DNA of 6,707 nt from Candidatus Glassiibacteriota bacterium (GTDB lineage Bacteria; Gemmatimonadota; Glassbacteria; GWA2-58-10). Shown piece by piece: positions 1 to 6,226 of the stretch. The stretch's first letter is position 1. Every line of letters begins with the position of its first letter. The notes beneath the pieces are model-generated. The model made no database searches and had not been told where the DNA came from. It saw only the letters and a program-made list of their open reading frames with translations. The position numbers were made by a program, and so were the translations under genes. The stretch lies in the NCBI GenBank assembly GCA_016934095.1, contig JAFGTO010000366.1, positions 1 to 6,707 on the forward strand, read 5' to 3'.

Positions 1-10
1 CTGCTCGGAA

Positions 11-43
11 GAGCCGGATGGGGTAACGCCCCACGTCCGGTTC
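11..43 (+). ncRNA. Group II intron domain V catalytic hairpin
   Basis: The lower helix pairs 11-18 with 36-43 over eight pairs, with one G-U wobble. A two-base CG bulge lies at 34-35. The upper helix pairs 19-23 with 29-33, closed by the loop TAACG (24-28). The AGC catalytic triad is at 12-14, in its normal place in the lower helix, and binds the splicing metal ions in known introns. The total is 33 bases against a usual 34. The loop is the odd part: most domain V hairpins carry a GNRA tetraloop, and here one (GTAA, 23-26) forms only if G28 is bulged out. The lower helix, bulge and triad make the identification firm. Confidence 0.92.
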
Positions 44-46
44 TGT

Positions 47-78
47 GAGGGTGAAATCCAGTAATGGATGATCTACTC
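47..78 (+). ncRNA. Group II intron domain VI with candidate branch-point A
   Basis: The distal helix pairs 56-60 with 65-69 perfectly and is capped by a GTAA (GNRA) tetraloop at 61-64. The basal helix pairs 47-49 with 76-78. Between them is a looser region in which G50 and G51 can pair with T74 and C73, leaving A75 unpaired. An unpaired A seven or eight bases from the intron end is the usual branch-point nucleophile of group II introns. The position right after domain V supports the call. The internal pairing around 52-55 and 70-72 is ambiguous, so the branch point is a prediction. Confidence 0.75.
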
Positions 79-81
79 GAC

Positions 82-163
82 TAGAGCAGTCCGGCCTCTA
101 ATTTGGTTGGCGGAAACTTTCGGCAGGATGGTTCGGGAACAAAATCGACAAGGAGCGCTCAGG
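82..163 (+). promoter_or_regulatory. 3' exon / leader between intron and lyase gene, with SD
   Basis: This stretch lies between the predicted intron end and the ATG at 164. A strong SD, AAGGAG at 150-155, sits eight bases before that ATG and decides the start. The reading frame of the lyase stays open upstream to an ATG at 68, but that codon is inside intron domain VI. Another in-frame ATG at 127 has no good SD and would put a charged stretch before the signal peptide. I see no convincing -35/-10 pair, so transcription may start upstream of or within the intron. The leader holds no other recognisable gene or fold. Confidence 0.6.
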
Positions 164-2440
164 ATGAAAAAAACGACCCTTATGCTTACCCTTTCCCTGT
201 TTACCTTCTGTTTGTGCCAGGTGCCGGCCGGGGCCACACCAGTGGCCCCCGGGCACCCGAGGATCTTTTTCAGGACCTCGGCCTGGCTTTCCGGGCCTGC
301 GCTGAGCGAGGTGGCGGCCAGGGTGGAGCGCTCTCCCTGCGACCGCTGGTACGAGCGCCTGAACGATGAGGGGTTCCACACCGCGGCCCTCTCCTGGCTT
401 ATCCGCAGCCAAAGGGGAGAGGCGCCAGGAGCTGATGCCGCGGCAGACAGCGCCATAGCCGGGATGCTCGGGCTGCCCCTGCGGGATGGCAATTTCTACA
501 ACGGGGAAAACCTGCACCACATGAGCATGGCTTACGACTGGCTCTACCATTACCCCGGCTTCACTGTTGATAAGCGCGGGAAGGTGCGGGAGAAGATGCT
601 GGCCATGGTCGAGAAAATCATCTCGCACGCGGTCGAGGGGCAGGAGCTGGCCTACGGCGAGGAGATCTTCCACAACTACTGCAGCAATGCTGCCCTGGCA
701 ATCGGCCTGGCCGGCCTGGCGCTCTGCGAGGGACCGGAAGACAAGCAGGCGAACCGCCTGATCCGCATCGCCGAGCAATGGTACTTCGAGCGCGCGTTCC
801 CGGCTATGGCCCTGCTGGGCGGAGGCTGGCACGAGGGCATGGCCTACGGCCTGAACCACGTCATCCAGGAGACCCCGATCTGGGTGGCGGCCTACCGCAG
901 CGCCACCGGGATCGACTGGTTCGCCCGGATCAGGAGCGAGCAGGGCGACTGGATGCAGGGCTGGATCTATTACTGCCTGGCCAACTTGAGGCCGGACTAC
1001 ACTTTTGTGCGGAGCTGCGACAACGGCGCATCCCGCATGGTGCCGGACCGCACCCTGAGGCAGGCCCTGGAGCTGATCGTCTCAGCTTACCGCAACCCCC
1101 ACGGCAGGTTCCTGCTCGACGAGCTGGAGGGCCGCCTGGCTGAGCGCTCAATCTCCTCCGGCGACCTGTGGATGCCCCTGATCTTCTATGACACCACCAT
1201 CGAGCCGCGGGACTACCGCGAGCTTTGCCCGACCCAGTTTATCGACCCGGAGCGCTTGGGGTTCGTGGCCATGCGCAGCGGCTGGGGCCCGGATGACACT
1301 TTCGTGCATTTTGAGTGCGGCGACTTTTTCGGGTCGCACGACCACCTGGACCAGAACCAGTTCACCATCTACCACAAAGGCTCGCTGGCCATAGACAGCG
1401 GCTATTACGACGGTTACAGCGCGCATCACCAGATGTACGCCATCCGGGCCATAGCCCACAACACCGTGCTGGTGCGCGACCCCCTGGAAATTATTCACAG
1501 CCGCTACCTGGACGATTATCCCTCCCCGGGCGGCCAGCGCTGCCTGGACTACTATTTCAACAACTCCAACTACGAGCTCTCAGTCTACTGGGACCAGTAC
1601 CGGGACAAGTCCTATGCAGACATGGGGGACATCGTGGCCCTGGAGAGCAGCCCGGCCTATGACTACGTTGCAGGGGACGCCACCGCTGCCTACAACGGCA
1701 CCGTGGCCACCGACCCCGGGGCCAGGCCCAAGATCAGCCGGTTCGTGCGCAGGCTGCTCTTTGTCAAGCCGGACATCGTGGCGGTCTGCGACAACGTGGA
1801 TGCGCTCGATCCCTCGTTCGAAAAGCGCTGGCTGCTGCACACCATCGAGGAGCCGGTGATCGCGGAAGGCGGCATGGTTACGGTGTCCGACAAAGAGGGC
1901 CGCCTGAAGCTCACCCCGCTGCTGCCCGCGGATGTGAAGGTGGAGAAAGTGGGAGGGCCGGGTGCGGAGTTCATGGTCAACGGGGTGAACCGTCCCCTGG
2001 AGAAAGCGCCCTACCTGAACCCGGTTGCCGAGAACGGGGCCTGGCGCCTGGAGCTCAAGCCGGGCGCGCCGCGCAAGGCGGAGATCTTCCTCAACCTGAT
2101 CGAGGTCGGCGACCGGGGCGCCCCGGCGAGATACTCTTTCCGCAGGGTCGAGGCCGGGCCGCTGGTGGGTGCGGTGTCGGACAGCCTGGCGGTCCTCTTT
2201 ACCGCTGAGCGCGAGCCGGGCGCACCCTTGGCCGATGAGCTGGCCCTGCCTGCCGGGACAGCCGGGGTCCCGCGTATCATCGTGGCGGGCCTGGAGAAGG
2301 ACGGCGTCTACCGCCTCTGCGCCGGTGAAAAAGTGCTCAAAGCCTATGCAGCAGGCCCGGGCGGCGTGCTGGAGCTCCGGCCGGGGGAGGCGTCCTCCGG
2401 GGGCCTGGCCCTGGTGCGGGTGCACGGGGGCGGCAGGTGA
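164..2440 (+). CDS. Secreted heparinase II/III-family polysaccharide lyase
   Basis: This 758-residue protein resembles the heparinase II/III lyases, which cleave uronic-acid-containing polysaccharides by beta-elimination. Its length is close to that of Pedobacter heparinase II. Residues 1-24 form a Sec signal peptide (KK at 2-3, hydrophobic core, Ala-Gly-Ala before a likely cut after 24), so it should be periplasmic or secreted. An alpha-helical toroid follows (about 30-340) with His170-Asn171 and a GGGWHEG segment ending at Tyr228. The beta-sandwich part (about 365 onward) has the HDH segment His392/His394, Asp411 and His432. By family knowledge, Tyr228, His392 and His170 or Asn171 are candidate catalytic residues. 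His394, Asp411 and His432 match the zinc-site order of heparinase II: the spacing from His394 to Asp411 is the same (17), that to His432 shorter. Substrate (heparin-like, alginate-like or other) cannot be told. It is the first gene of a likely two-gene transcript; the start rests on the SD at 150-155. Confidence 0.88.
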   Translation: MKKTTLMLTLSLFTFCLCQVPAGATPVAPGHPRIFFRTSAWLSGPALSEVAARVERSPCDRWYERLNDEGFHTAALSWLIRSQRGEAPGADAAADSAIAGMLGLPLRDGNFYNGENLHHMSMAYDWLYHYPGFTVDKRGKVREKMLAMVEKIISHAVEGQELAYGEEIFHNYCSNAALAIGLAGLALCEGPEDKQANRLIRIAEQWYFERAFPAMALLGGGWHEGMAYGLNHVIQETPIWVAAYRSATGIDWFARIRSEQGDWMQGWIYYCLANLRPDYTFVRSCDNGASRMVPDRTLRQALELIVSAYRNPHGRFLLDELEGRLAERSISSGDLWMPLIFYDTTIEPRDYRELCPTQFIDPERLGFVAMRSGWGPDDTFVHFECGDFFGSHDHLDQNQFTIYHKGSLAIDSGYYDGYSAHHQMYAIRAIAHNTVLVRDPLEIIHSRYLDDYPSPGGQRCLDYYFNNSNYELSVYWDQYRDKSYADMGDIVALESSPAYDYVAGDATAAYNGTVATDPGARPKISRFVRRLLFVKPDIVAVCDNVDALDPSFEKRWLLHTIEEPVIAEGGMVTVSDKEGRLKLTPLLPADVKVEKVGGPGAEFMVNGVNRPLEKAPYLNPVAENGAWRLELKPGAPRKAEIFLNLIEVGDRGAPARYSFRRVEAGPLVGAVSDSLAVLFTAEREPGAPLADELALPAGTAGVPRIIVAGLEKDGVYRLCAGEKVLKAYAAGPGGVLELRPGEASSGGLALVRVHGGGR

Positions 2441-2476
2441 GGATGAAAACAACACAAGAAACCAGAGGGGGAAGAG

Positions 2477-4171
2477 ATGCGTAAACCGGGCTGTCTGAAA
2501 ATACTGGCGGCAGGCCTGTTACTGCTGGCAGGCTGTACCCCGGCCAGGGAATACGACGTAGTGATACGCGGGGCCGTGATATACGACGGCAGCGGGTCGG
2601 CGCCATTCAGCGGGGACCTGGCTGTCGCCGGCGACAGGATCGCTGCAGTGGGCGACCTGGCCGGGGCGCGTGGACTGGTCGAGATCGATGCACGCGGCCT
2701 GGCGCTCAGCCCCGGGTTTATCAACATGCTGAGCTGGGCCAACGAATCGCTGATCGCGGACGGGCGCTCGCAGAGCGACCTCAGGCAGGGAGTGACCCTG
2801 GAGGTAATGGGCGAGGGCAACTCCATGGGGCCCCTGAACGGGCGGATGAAACAGGAGATGAAAGAGCTCCAGGGCGATATCAAGTACGAAATCGAGTGGA
2901 CCACTCTGGGGGAATACCTGGAATACCTCGAGAAACGGGGGGTCTCGACCAACGTGGCCTCCTTTGTGGGGGCGGCCACGGCCCGCATCCACGAGATCGG
3001 CTACGAGGACCGCGCGCCGAGCGCCGCAGAGCTTGAGCGGATGTGCGAGCTGGTGCGGCAGGCCATGCAGGAAGGCGCCATGGGCGTGTCTTCATCCCTG
3101 ATCTACGCTCCCGATTTCTACGCCGGCACCGCCGAGCTCACCGCCCTGGCCCGGGCCGCGGCCGCCTGCGGCGGCATGTATATCTCGCACCTGCGCAGCG
3201 AGGGCAACCTTTTCCTGGAGGCCCTGGAGGAGTTCCTCGAGATCGCCCGCGCCGCCAGGATACGCGCCGAGATCTACCACCTCAAGGCAGCCGGTTCCTC
3301 GAACTGGGACAAGCTCGACCGGGCGGTCGGGATGGTCGAGGCGGCCCGGGAGGAGGGCCTGCGGGTCACTGCGGACATGTATACCTACACCGCGGCCATG
3401 ACCGGGCTGGATGCCTCGATGCCGCCCTGGGTGAAGGAGGGAGGGCACCGGGCCTGGGTGGAGCGGCTCAAGGACCCTGTGGTGCGGGAGCGGGTCGGGA
3501 GGGAAATGAGAGGGCCGGGAGAAGGCTGGGAGAATTTCTTCTACCTGGCAGGACCGGAAAACCTGCTGCTGGTCGGTTTCAAGAACGAGGCCCTGAAGCC
3601 CCTGACCGGCAAGACCCTGGCAGAGGTGGCCGCAATGCGCGGCAAGGCCGCGCCGGAGACCGCCATGGACCTGGTGGTCGAGGACGACAGCCGGGTCGAG
3701 ACCGTGTATTTCCTGATGTCCGAGGAGAATGTCCGCAGGCAGATCGCCCTGCCCTGGGTGAGTTTCGGCTCGGACTGCGAGTCCTCGGCGCCAGAGGGGG
3801 TTTTTCTCAGGTCGAGCACCCACCCCCGGGCCTATGGCACTTTCGCCCGCCTGCTGGGCAGGTACGTGCGCCTGGAGAAGATCATCCCCCTCGAGGAGGC
3901 GGTGCGCCGGCTGACTTTCCTGCCGGCTTCCAACCTGGGCCGGAAAGAGCGGGGGCTGATTGGCGCGGGCTATTTCGCGGACCTGGTGGTTTTCGACCCG
4001 GGAGAGGTCACCGACCACGCCACTTTCGAGCAGCCGCAGCAGTATGCCACCGGGGTGGAGCACGTGTTTGTCAACGGGGTGCAGGTGATCCGTAACGGCG
4101 AGCACACCGGGGCGACCCCGGGGCGATTCGTGCGCGGCCCGGGCTACAGGCCGCCGGGTGAGGGGAAGTAG
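2477..4171 (+). CDS. Lipoprotein amidohydrolase, N-acyl-D-amino-acid deacylase family, atypical metal site
   Basis: This 564-residue protein belongs to the amidohydrolase superfamily, closest in pattern to D-aminoacylases, which hydrolyse N-acyl groups from D-amino acids. Residues 1-20 are a lipoprotein signal with the lipobox LAGC, so it is probably membrane-anchored outside the cytoplasm. The N-terminal beta-sandwich (about 26-78) leads into a TIM barrel. His238 (ISHLRSEG) and His268 (IYHLKAAG) are 30 apart, exactly as His220 and His250 in the Alcaligenes enzyme, and Asp433 in FGSDCESS fits the catalytic Asp366. The usual PGFID-xHTH motif is instead PGFINMLSW, so both N-terminal His ligands are lost (Leu85, Trp87), and Glu113 stands where the Cys ligand is expected. 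The C-terminus (GYFADLVVFDP) is typical of the family. It starts 36 bases after the lyase gene, with a purine-rich AGAGGG SD at 2464-2469, so co-transcription is likely. The true substrate is unknown; amide hydrolysis is inferred. Confidence 0.85.
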   Translation: MRKPGCLKILAAGLLLLAGCTPAREYDVVIRGAVIYDGSGSAPFSGDLAVAGDRIAAVGDLAGARGLVEIDARGLALSPGFINMLSWANESLIADGRSQSDLRQGVTLEVMGEGNSMGPLNGRMKQEMKELQGDIKYEIEWTTLGEYLEYLEKRGVSTNVASFVGAATARIHEIGYEDRAPSAAELERMCELVRQAMQEGAMGVSSSLIYAPDFYAGTAELTALARAAAACGGMYISHLRSEGNLFLEALEEFLEIARAARIRAEIYHLKAAGSSNWDKLDRAVGMVEAAREEGLRVTADMYTYTAAMTGLDASMPPWVKEGGHRAWVERLKDPVVRERVGREMRGPGEGWENFFYLAGPENLLLVGFKNEALKPLTGKTLAEVAAMRGKAAPETAMDLVVEDDSRVETVYFLMSEENVRRQIALPWVSFGSDCESSAPEGVFLRSSTHPRAYGTFARLLGRYVRLEKIIPLEEAVRRLTFLPASNLGRKERGLIGAGYFADLVVFDPGEVTDHATFEQPQQYATGVEHVFVNGVQVIRNGEHTGATPGRFVRGPGYRPPGEGK

Positions 4172-4358
4172 GGGGGGAGGGCCTTTATGCCTGGTTGCCC
4201 CTTTGTGATTGAAAAACCTGACGTTGTTGCGCATAATACGGCGCAAGCCTTTGGCTGACGCACATCGCGGAATACCCATTTTGCGAATCTAATGTCTGTA
4301 GTCCGCGGGCAAGCAGCGAGGCGGCAGGATTACACACCCCGCCCGCTTTCAGCAGGCA

Positions 4359-4380
4359 CCCCTCTGCAGAGGGGATTTTT
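4359..4380 (+). terminator. Rho-independent terminator, plus strand
   Basis: A perfect 16-base palindrome at 4359-4374 (six GC-rich pairs with a TGCA loop, CCCCTC to GAGGGG) is followed by A and five T residues at 4376-4380. This is the classic intrinsic terminator form for plus-strand transcription. It stands 187 bases after the amidohydrolase stop, so it most likely ends the lyase-amidohydrolase transcript with a long untranslated tail. The opposite strand has no T-run after the stem, so it is not expected to work well for the minus-strand genes. Confidence 0.82.
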
Positions 4381-4410
4381 ACAACCGGGGCCGTGAGGCG
4401 ATCCAGGCAC

Positions 4411-4430
4411 GGGCACGGCACGCCGTGCCC
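4411..4430. repeat. REP-like GC-rich palindrome
   Basis: GGGCACGG at 4411-4418 and CCGTGCCC at 4423-4430 form a perfect eight-pair stem around CACG. No T-run follows on either strand, so it is not a standard intrinsic terminator. Palindromes of this GGCACGG/CCGTGCC type, often followed by CCTAC as here, are familiar as dispersed intergenic repeats in several environmental bacterial genomes; that statement is from memory, not a search. It lies about 70 bases past the stop of the minus-strand 561-residue gene and may protect or end that transcript. Confidence 0.7.
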
Positions 4431-4503
4431 CTACGAGTTGGGTGGGGGACCTGTGTGCCTCTGCCCCTTTGTGCCTTAAAATACCCACAGGGCGCTGTTT
4501 CCA

Positions 4504-6189
4504 CTACTTTGCTTCCAACCCATCCATGAACGTGCCGAACTCCCACATCACCCTGGCATCGTAGATCCCGCAGTTGATCCAGCCGAACTTGTCCAGCGTG
4601 TTTTTCTCCCACCAGGTGGGCAGGTAGCCTGTCTGCGGGTCCTGGACCCTGGTCATGGTGTTGGCCAGCGAGACCGCCTTGGCCAGGTAGAGCTCCTTGC
4701 CGGTGGCCTGGTAGGCCTGCCGGAAGATCGAGATGAACCCCGCGGCGCTGGCATCCACCGGGCAGTAGCACTCGTACTGCTCCAGGGCGCAGGGGGTGAT
4801 CCAGTCTTCGGAGCGCCCGTCTTCACCAGTCCGCGGCACCGGGATGGGGCGCTCCCAGATTACGAACTGGTCCTCGGCAAAGCGGAGCAGCTCCTCGGCC
4901 CTGGCCGTGTTGCCGGGGTCCCGGTCCGCCTCCTCCAGCAGCTTGCGCGCTATCTCGACCGCGGTGCCGTGCGCCAGGTTCAGGTAGGCCCGGCTGGGCT
5001 CGATGTCCTCGAACTGGCCCTCGAAATTGAAGTCCGCGGCGCGGGCCTCGAGCAGGGGACGGGCCAGGGCCAGGGTGCGGCCGTACTTGTCGATATGGTA
5101 GTTATCCTGCAGGCGCTCCAGCAGAGGGACAATTTGGGCGAGCCTGGCGTGGTTGTCCACCACGGGCGCGCCTGTGGAGGTATAGATTTTCAGGTGCCAG
5201 TTGCCGTCCGGGAGCTGGACCCTGGCATAGGTGTCTGCGATCCTTTCGGCTGCTCTCAGCAGGCTGGAGTCGCCGGTGGCATCGAAGAGGTCCAGGTAGG
5301 CGTTCGCCACTGAGGCCGGGTAGATCAGCATCACCTGGCCGTGGAACTTCCCGGCGGTCATGCGGGCCCACTCCCAGTCGATATCGTTCTGGTAGAGGAC
5401 GGCGGTATCGATGTGGGTGGAATCGTAAGTGGGCGGGAAAAACTCCAGCGGCGCGCCCGCAGGCTCGCTGACACCGATCAGGTATTCGGCTGCATTCCCG
5501 GCGATCTGCAGGGCTTCATGCTTGTCTTCCGGGGCGATCTCGGCATAGAGCAGCATGCCGCCGATCACCGCGGCGATCATCTTGGAGGGGTAGCAGTAGA
5601 GGGAATAGCGGGGGTCGGGCCTGCCGTGGGTGAGCCAGTTGCGCAGGATGTCGTGGCCGAAGAGGAATTTCAGTCCCAGGCGGGCGCACTCCCGGTAGTC
5701 CCGCACAGGTTCGCCATACGGCCCGTCAAAAGGGGCCGCCCGGTAGAAGCGGCGGGTACCCGCGCTGCCGAGGCTGTTGCCGCTGCTGTCCAGGGCCTCG
5801 ACCTCGAGGCTGACATACCCTACCGGCAGGTCTTTCCAGGCCGGGGTGAGCAGCGCCCAGGGCTCGGCGGCCTGGAAAACGTATTCGCGGCCCTCCGGTT
5901 CCGGGACCGCGGTGAAACAGTAGGCGGCGGCCCCCTGCACCGGCTGGAAATCGAATGCCGGCGCGTAGATGAACCTGGTGGAGCCGACATTCCAGAAAGG
6001 CGACTTGCCCGGCACTCCCGGCCTGACCGGCACCAGGGATTCCTCCACGGCCTGGGCGTGCAGGGCCTGACTGTCAAAGCGGGGCCGTGCTTTCAGTGCC
6101 GTACCTTCCTGGCTGTCCTGGCAGGCAGCCCCGCAGCACAGCAAGGCCACAGAGACGACAGCGTAAGACTTCCTGCTGGCAGCATTCAT
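4504..6189 (-). CDS. Exported or lipoprotein alpha/alpha-toroid protein, probable carbohydrate-active, family unassigned
   Basis: I do not recognise the family of this 561-residue protein. The chosen ATG (6187-6189) follows a strong GGAGG-type SD (TGGAGGAGAAA, six bases or fewer before it); a frame-extending ATG at 6219 adds ten charged residues before the signal and has no such support. Residues about 7-23 form an export signal ending in CCGAAC; Cys23 may be lipidated, though Gly at -3 is not a classic lipobox. A beta-rich, fibronectin-like region (about 65-155) contains FIYAPAFDF and ends at RRFYRAAPF. The rest (about 165-561) is helix pairs rich in Trp, Tyr and His, with repeated blocks such as AYLDLFDATGD and AYQATGKELYLAKA that resemble (alpha/alpha)6 barrels of glycosidases, epimerases and lyases. 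It also has five Cys between about 199 and 540. It is last in a minus-strand run, 37 bases after the YtxJ-like gene. A role in sugar-polymer processing is inferred from fold-like pattern and neighbours. Confidence 0.8.
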   Translation of the reverse strand: MNAASRKSYAVVSVALLCCGAACQDSQEGTALKARPRFDSQALHAQAVEESLVPVRPGVPGKSPFWNVGSTRFIYAPAFDFQPVQGAAAYCFTAVPEPEGREYVFQAAEPWALLTPAWKDLPVGYVSLEVEALDSSGNSLGSAGTRRFYRAAPFDGPYGEPVRDYRECARLGLKFLFGHDILRNWLTHGRPDPRYSLYCYPSKMIAAVIGGMLLYAEIAPEDKHEALQIAGNAAEYLIGVSEPAGAPLEFFPPTYDSTHIDTAVLYQNDIDWEWARMTAGKFHGQVMLIYPASVANAYLDLFDATGDSSLLRAAERIADTYARVQLPDGNWHLKIYTSTGAPVVDNHARLAQIVPLLERLQDNYHIDKYGRTLALARPLLEARAADFNFEGQFEDIEPSRAYLNLAHGTAVEIARKLLEEADRDPGNTARAEELLRFAEDQFVIWERPIPVPRTGEDGRSEDWITPCALEQYECYCPVDASAAGFISIFRQAYQATGKELYLAKAVSLANTMTRVQDPQTGYLPTWWEKNTLDKFGWINCGIYDARVMWEFGTFMDGLEAK

Positions 6190-6200
6190 TTTCTCCTCCA
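6190..6200 (-). promoter_or_regulatory. Strong SD of the toroid gene
   Basis: Read on the minus strand this is TGGAGGAGAAA directly before the ATG at 6189. The GGAGGAG core fits the anti-SD of 16S rRNA well and settles the start in favour of the inner ATG over the upstream in-frame one at 6219. Confidence 0.75.
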
Positions 6201-6226
6201 CTCGATCGGGGATAACCACCCCGAGG

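Larger units (their letters stand above)
1..81 (+). mobile_element. 3' end of a group II intron (partial)
   Basis: This is the terminal part of a self-splicing group II intron retroelement, cut by the left window edge. It contains a domain V hairpin (11-43) followed three bases later by a domain VI-like hairpin (47-78) with a candidate bulged adenosine at 75. The intron probably ends at about base 81, in the usual A-Y form (AC at 80-81), six bases after that adenosine. The element runs in the same direction as the heparinase-family gene that starts at 164, so it sits in that gene's upstream region. The catalytic domain I and any intron-encoded reverse transcriptase would be to the left and cannot be seen, so completeness, mobility and intron class are unknown. 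The exact 3' splice site is an inference from the fold. Confidence 0.88.
4196..4473 (+). repeat. 12-base direct repeat pair flanking the interval
   Basis: TGCCCCTTTGTG occurs at 4196-4207 and again at 4462-4473. In both copies it is preceded within a few bases by TGCCT (4188-4192 and 4456-4460). The copies lie near the two edges of the convergent interval and enclose the terminator and the GC palindrome. They could be remnants of a spreading intergenic repeat family or target-site-like flanks of a lost insertion. Chance is possible for a single 12-base pair, so the meaning is uncertain although the repeat itself is plain. Confidence 0.5.
4172..4503. other. Non-coding interval between convergent genes
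   Basis: This 332-base gap separates the stops of two convergent genes and is visibly less GC-rich than they are in its first half. I see no supported gene in it. Its contents are a small inverted repeat at 4227-4246 (TTGCGC and GCGCAA around an 8-base AT-rich loop), an overlapping imperfect hairpin at 4241-4261 with a TTT loop, a terminator at 4359-4380, a GC palindrome at 4411-4430, and two copies of a 12-base direct repeat near the edges. Such a packing of folded elements is usual for a convergent boundary, but the distance and repeats suggest an inserted or decayed segment. Confidence 0.8.

Noticed and set aside
103..130. Possible promoter (TTGGTT near 103-108 with a -10 near 124-129)
   Set aside because: The spacer is about 15 bases and the -10 (CAGGAT) is a poor match; not strong enough to annotate.
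1580..2455. Minus-strand open frame (291 codons) antisense to the lyase C-terminus
   Set aside because: Composition typical of a high-GC shadow frame (His/Arg/Gln-rich), no start signal, overlapped by a well-supported lyase.
2443..2490. Short plus-strand frame starting at ATG 2443 between the lyase and the amidohydrolase
   Set aside because: It has only about 15 codons, overlaps the amidohydrolase start and has no sign of conservation; a leader peptide cannot be supported from this sequence.
3092..4279. Long minus-strand open frame (395 codons) antisense to the amidohydrolase
   Set aside because: It is a GC-driven shadow: no domain pattern, Pro/Gly/Arg-rich filler, no good SD, and the plus-strand frame has clear family motifs over the same bases.
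4305..4346. GCGGGC / GCCCGC inverted pair with a 30-base loop
   Set aside because: Six pairs with a long loop are expected by chance in GC-rich DNA.
4185..4421. Small minus-strand open frame in the convergent interval
   Set aside because: It spans the terminator hairpin and part of the GC palindrome, shows no domain or SD, and its composition is unlike the neighbouring genes.
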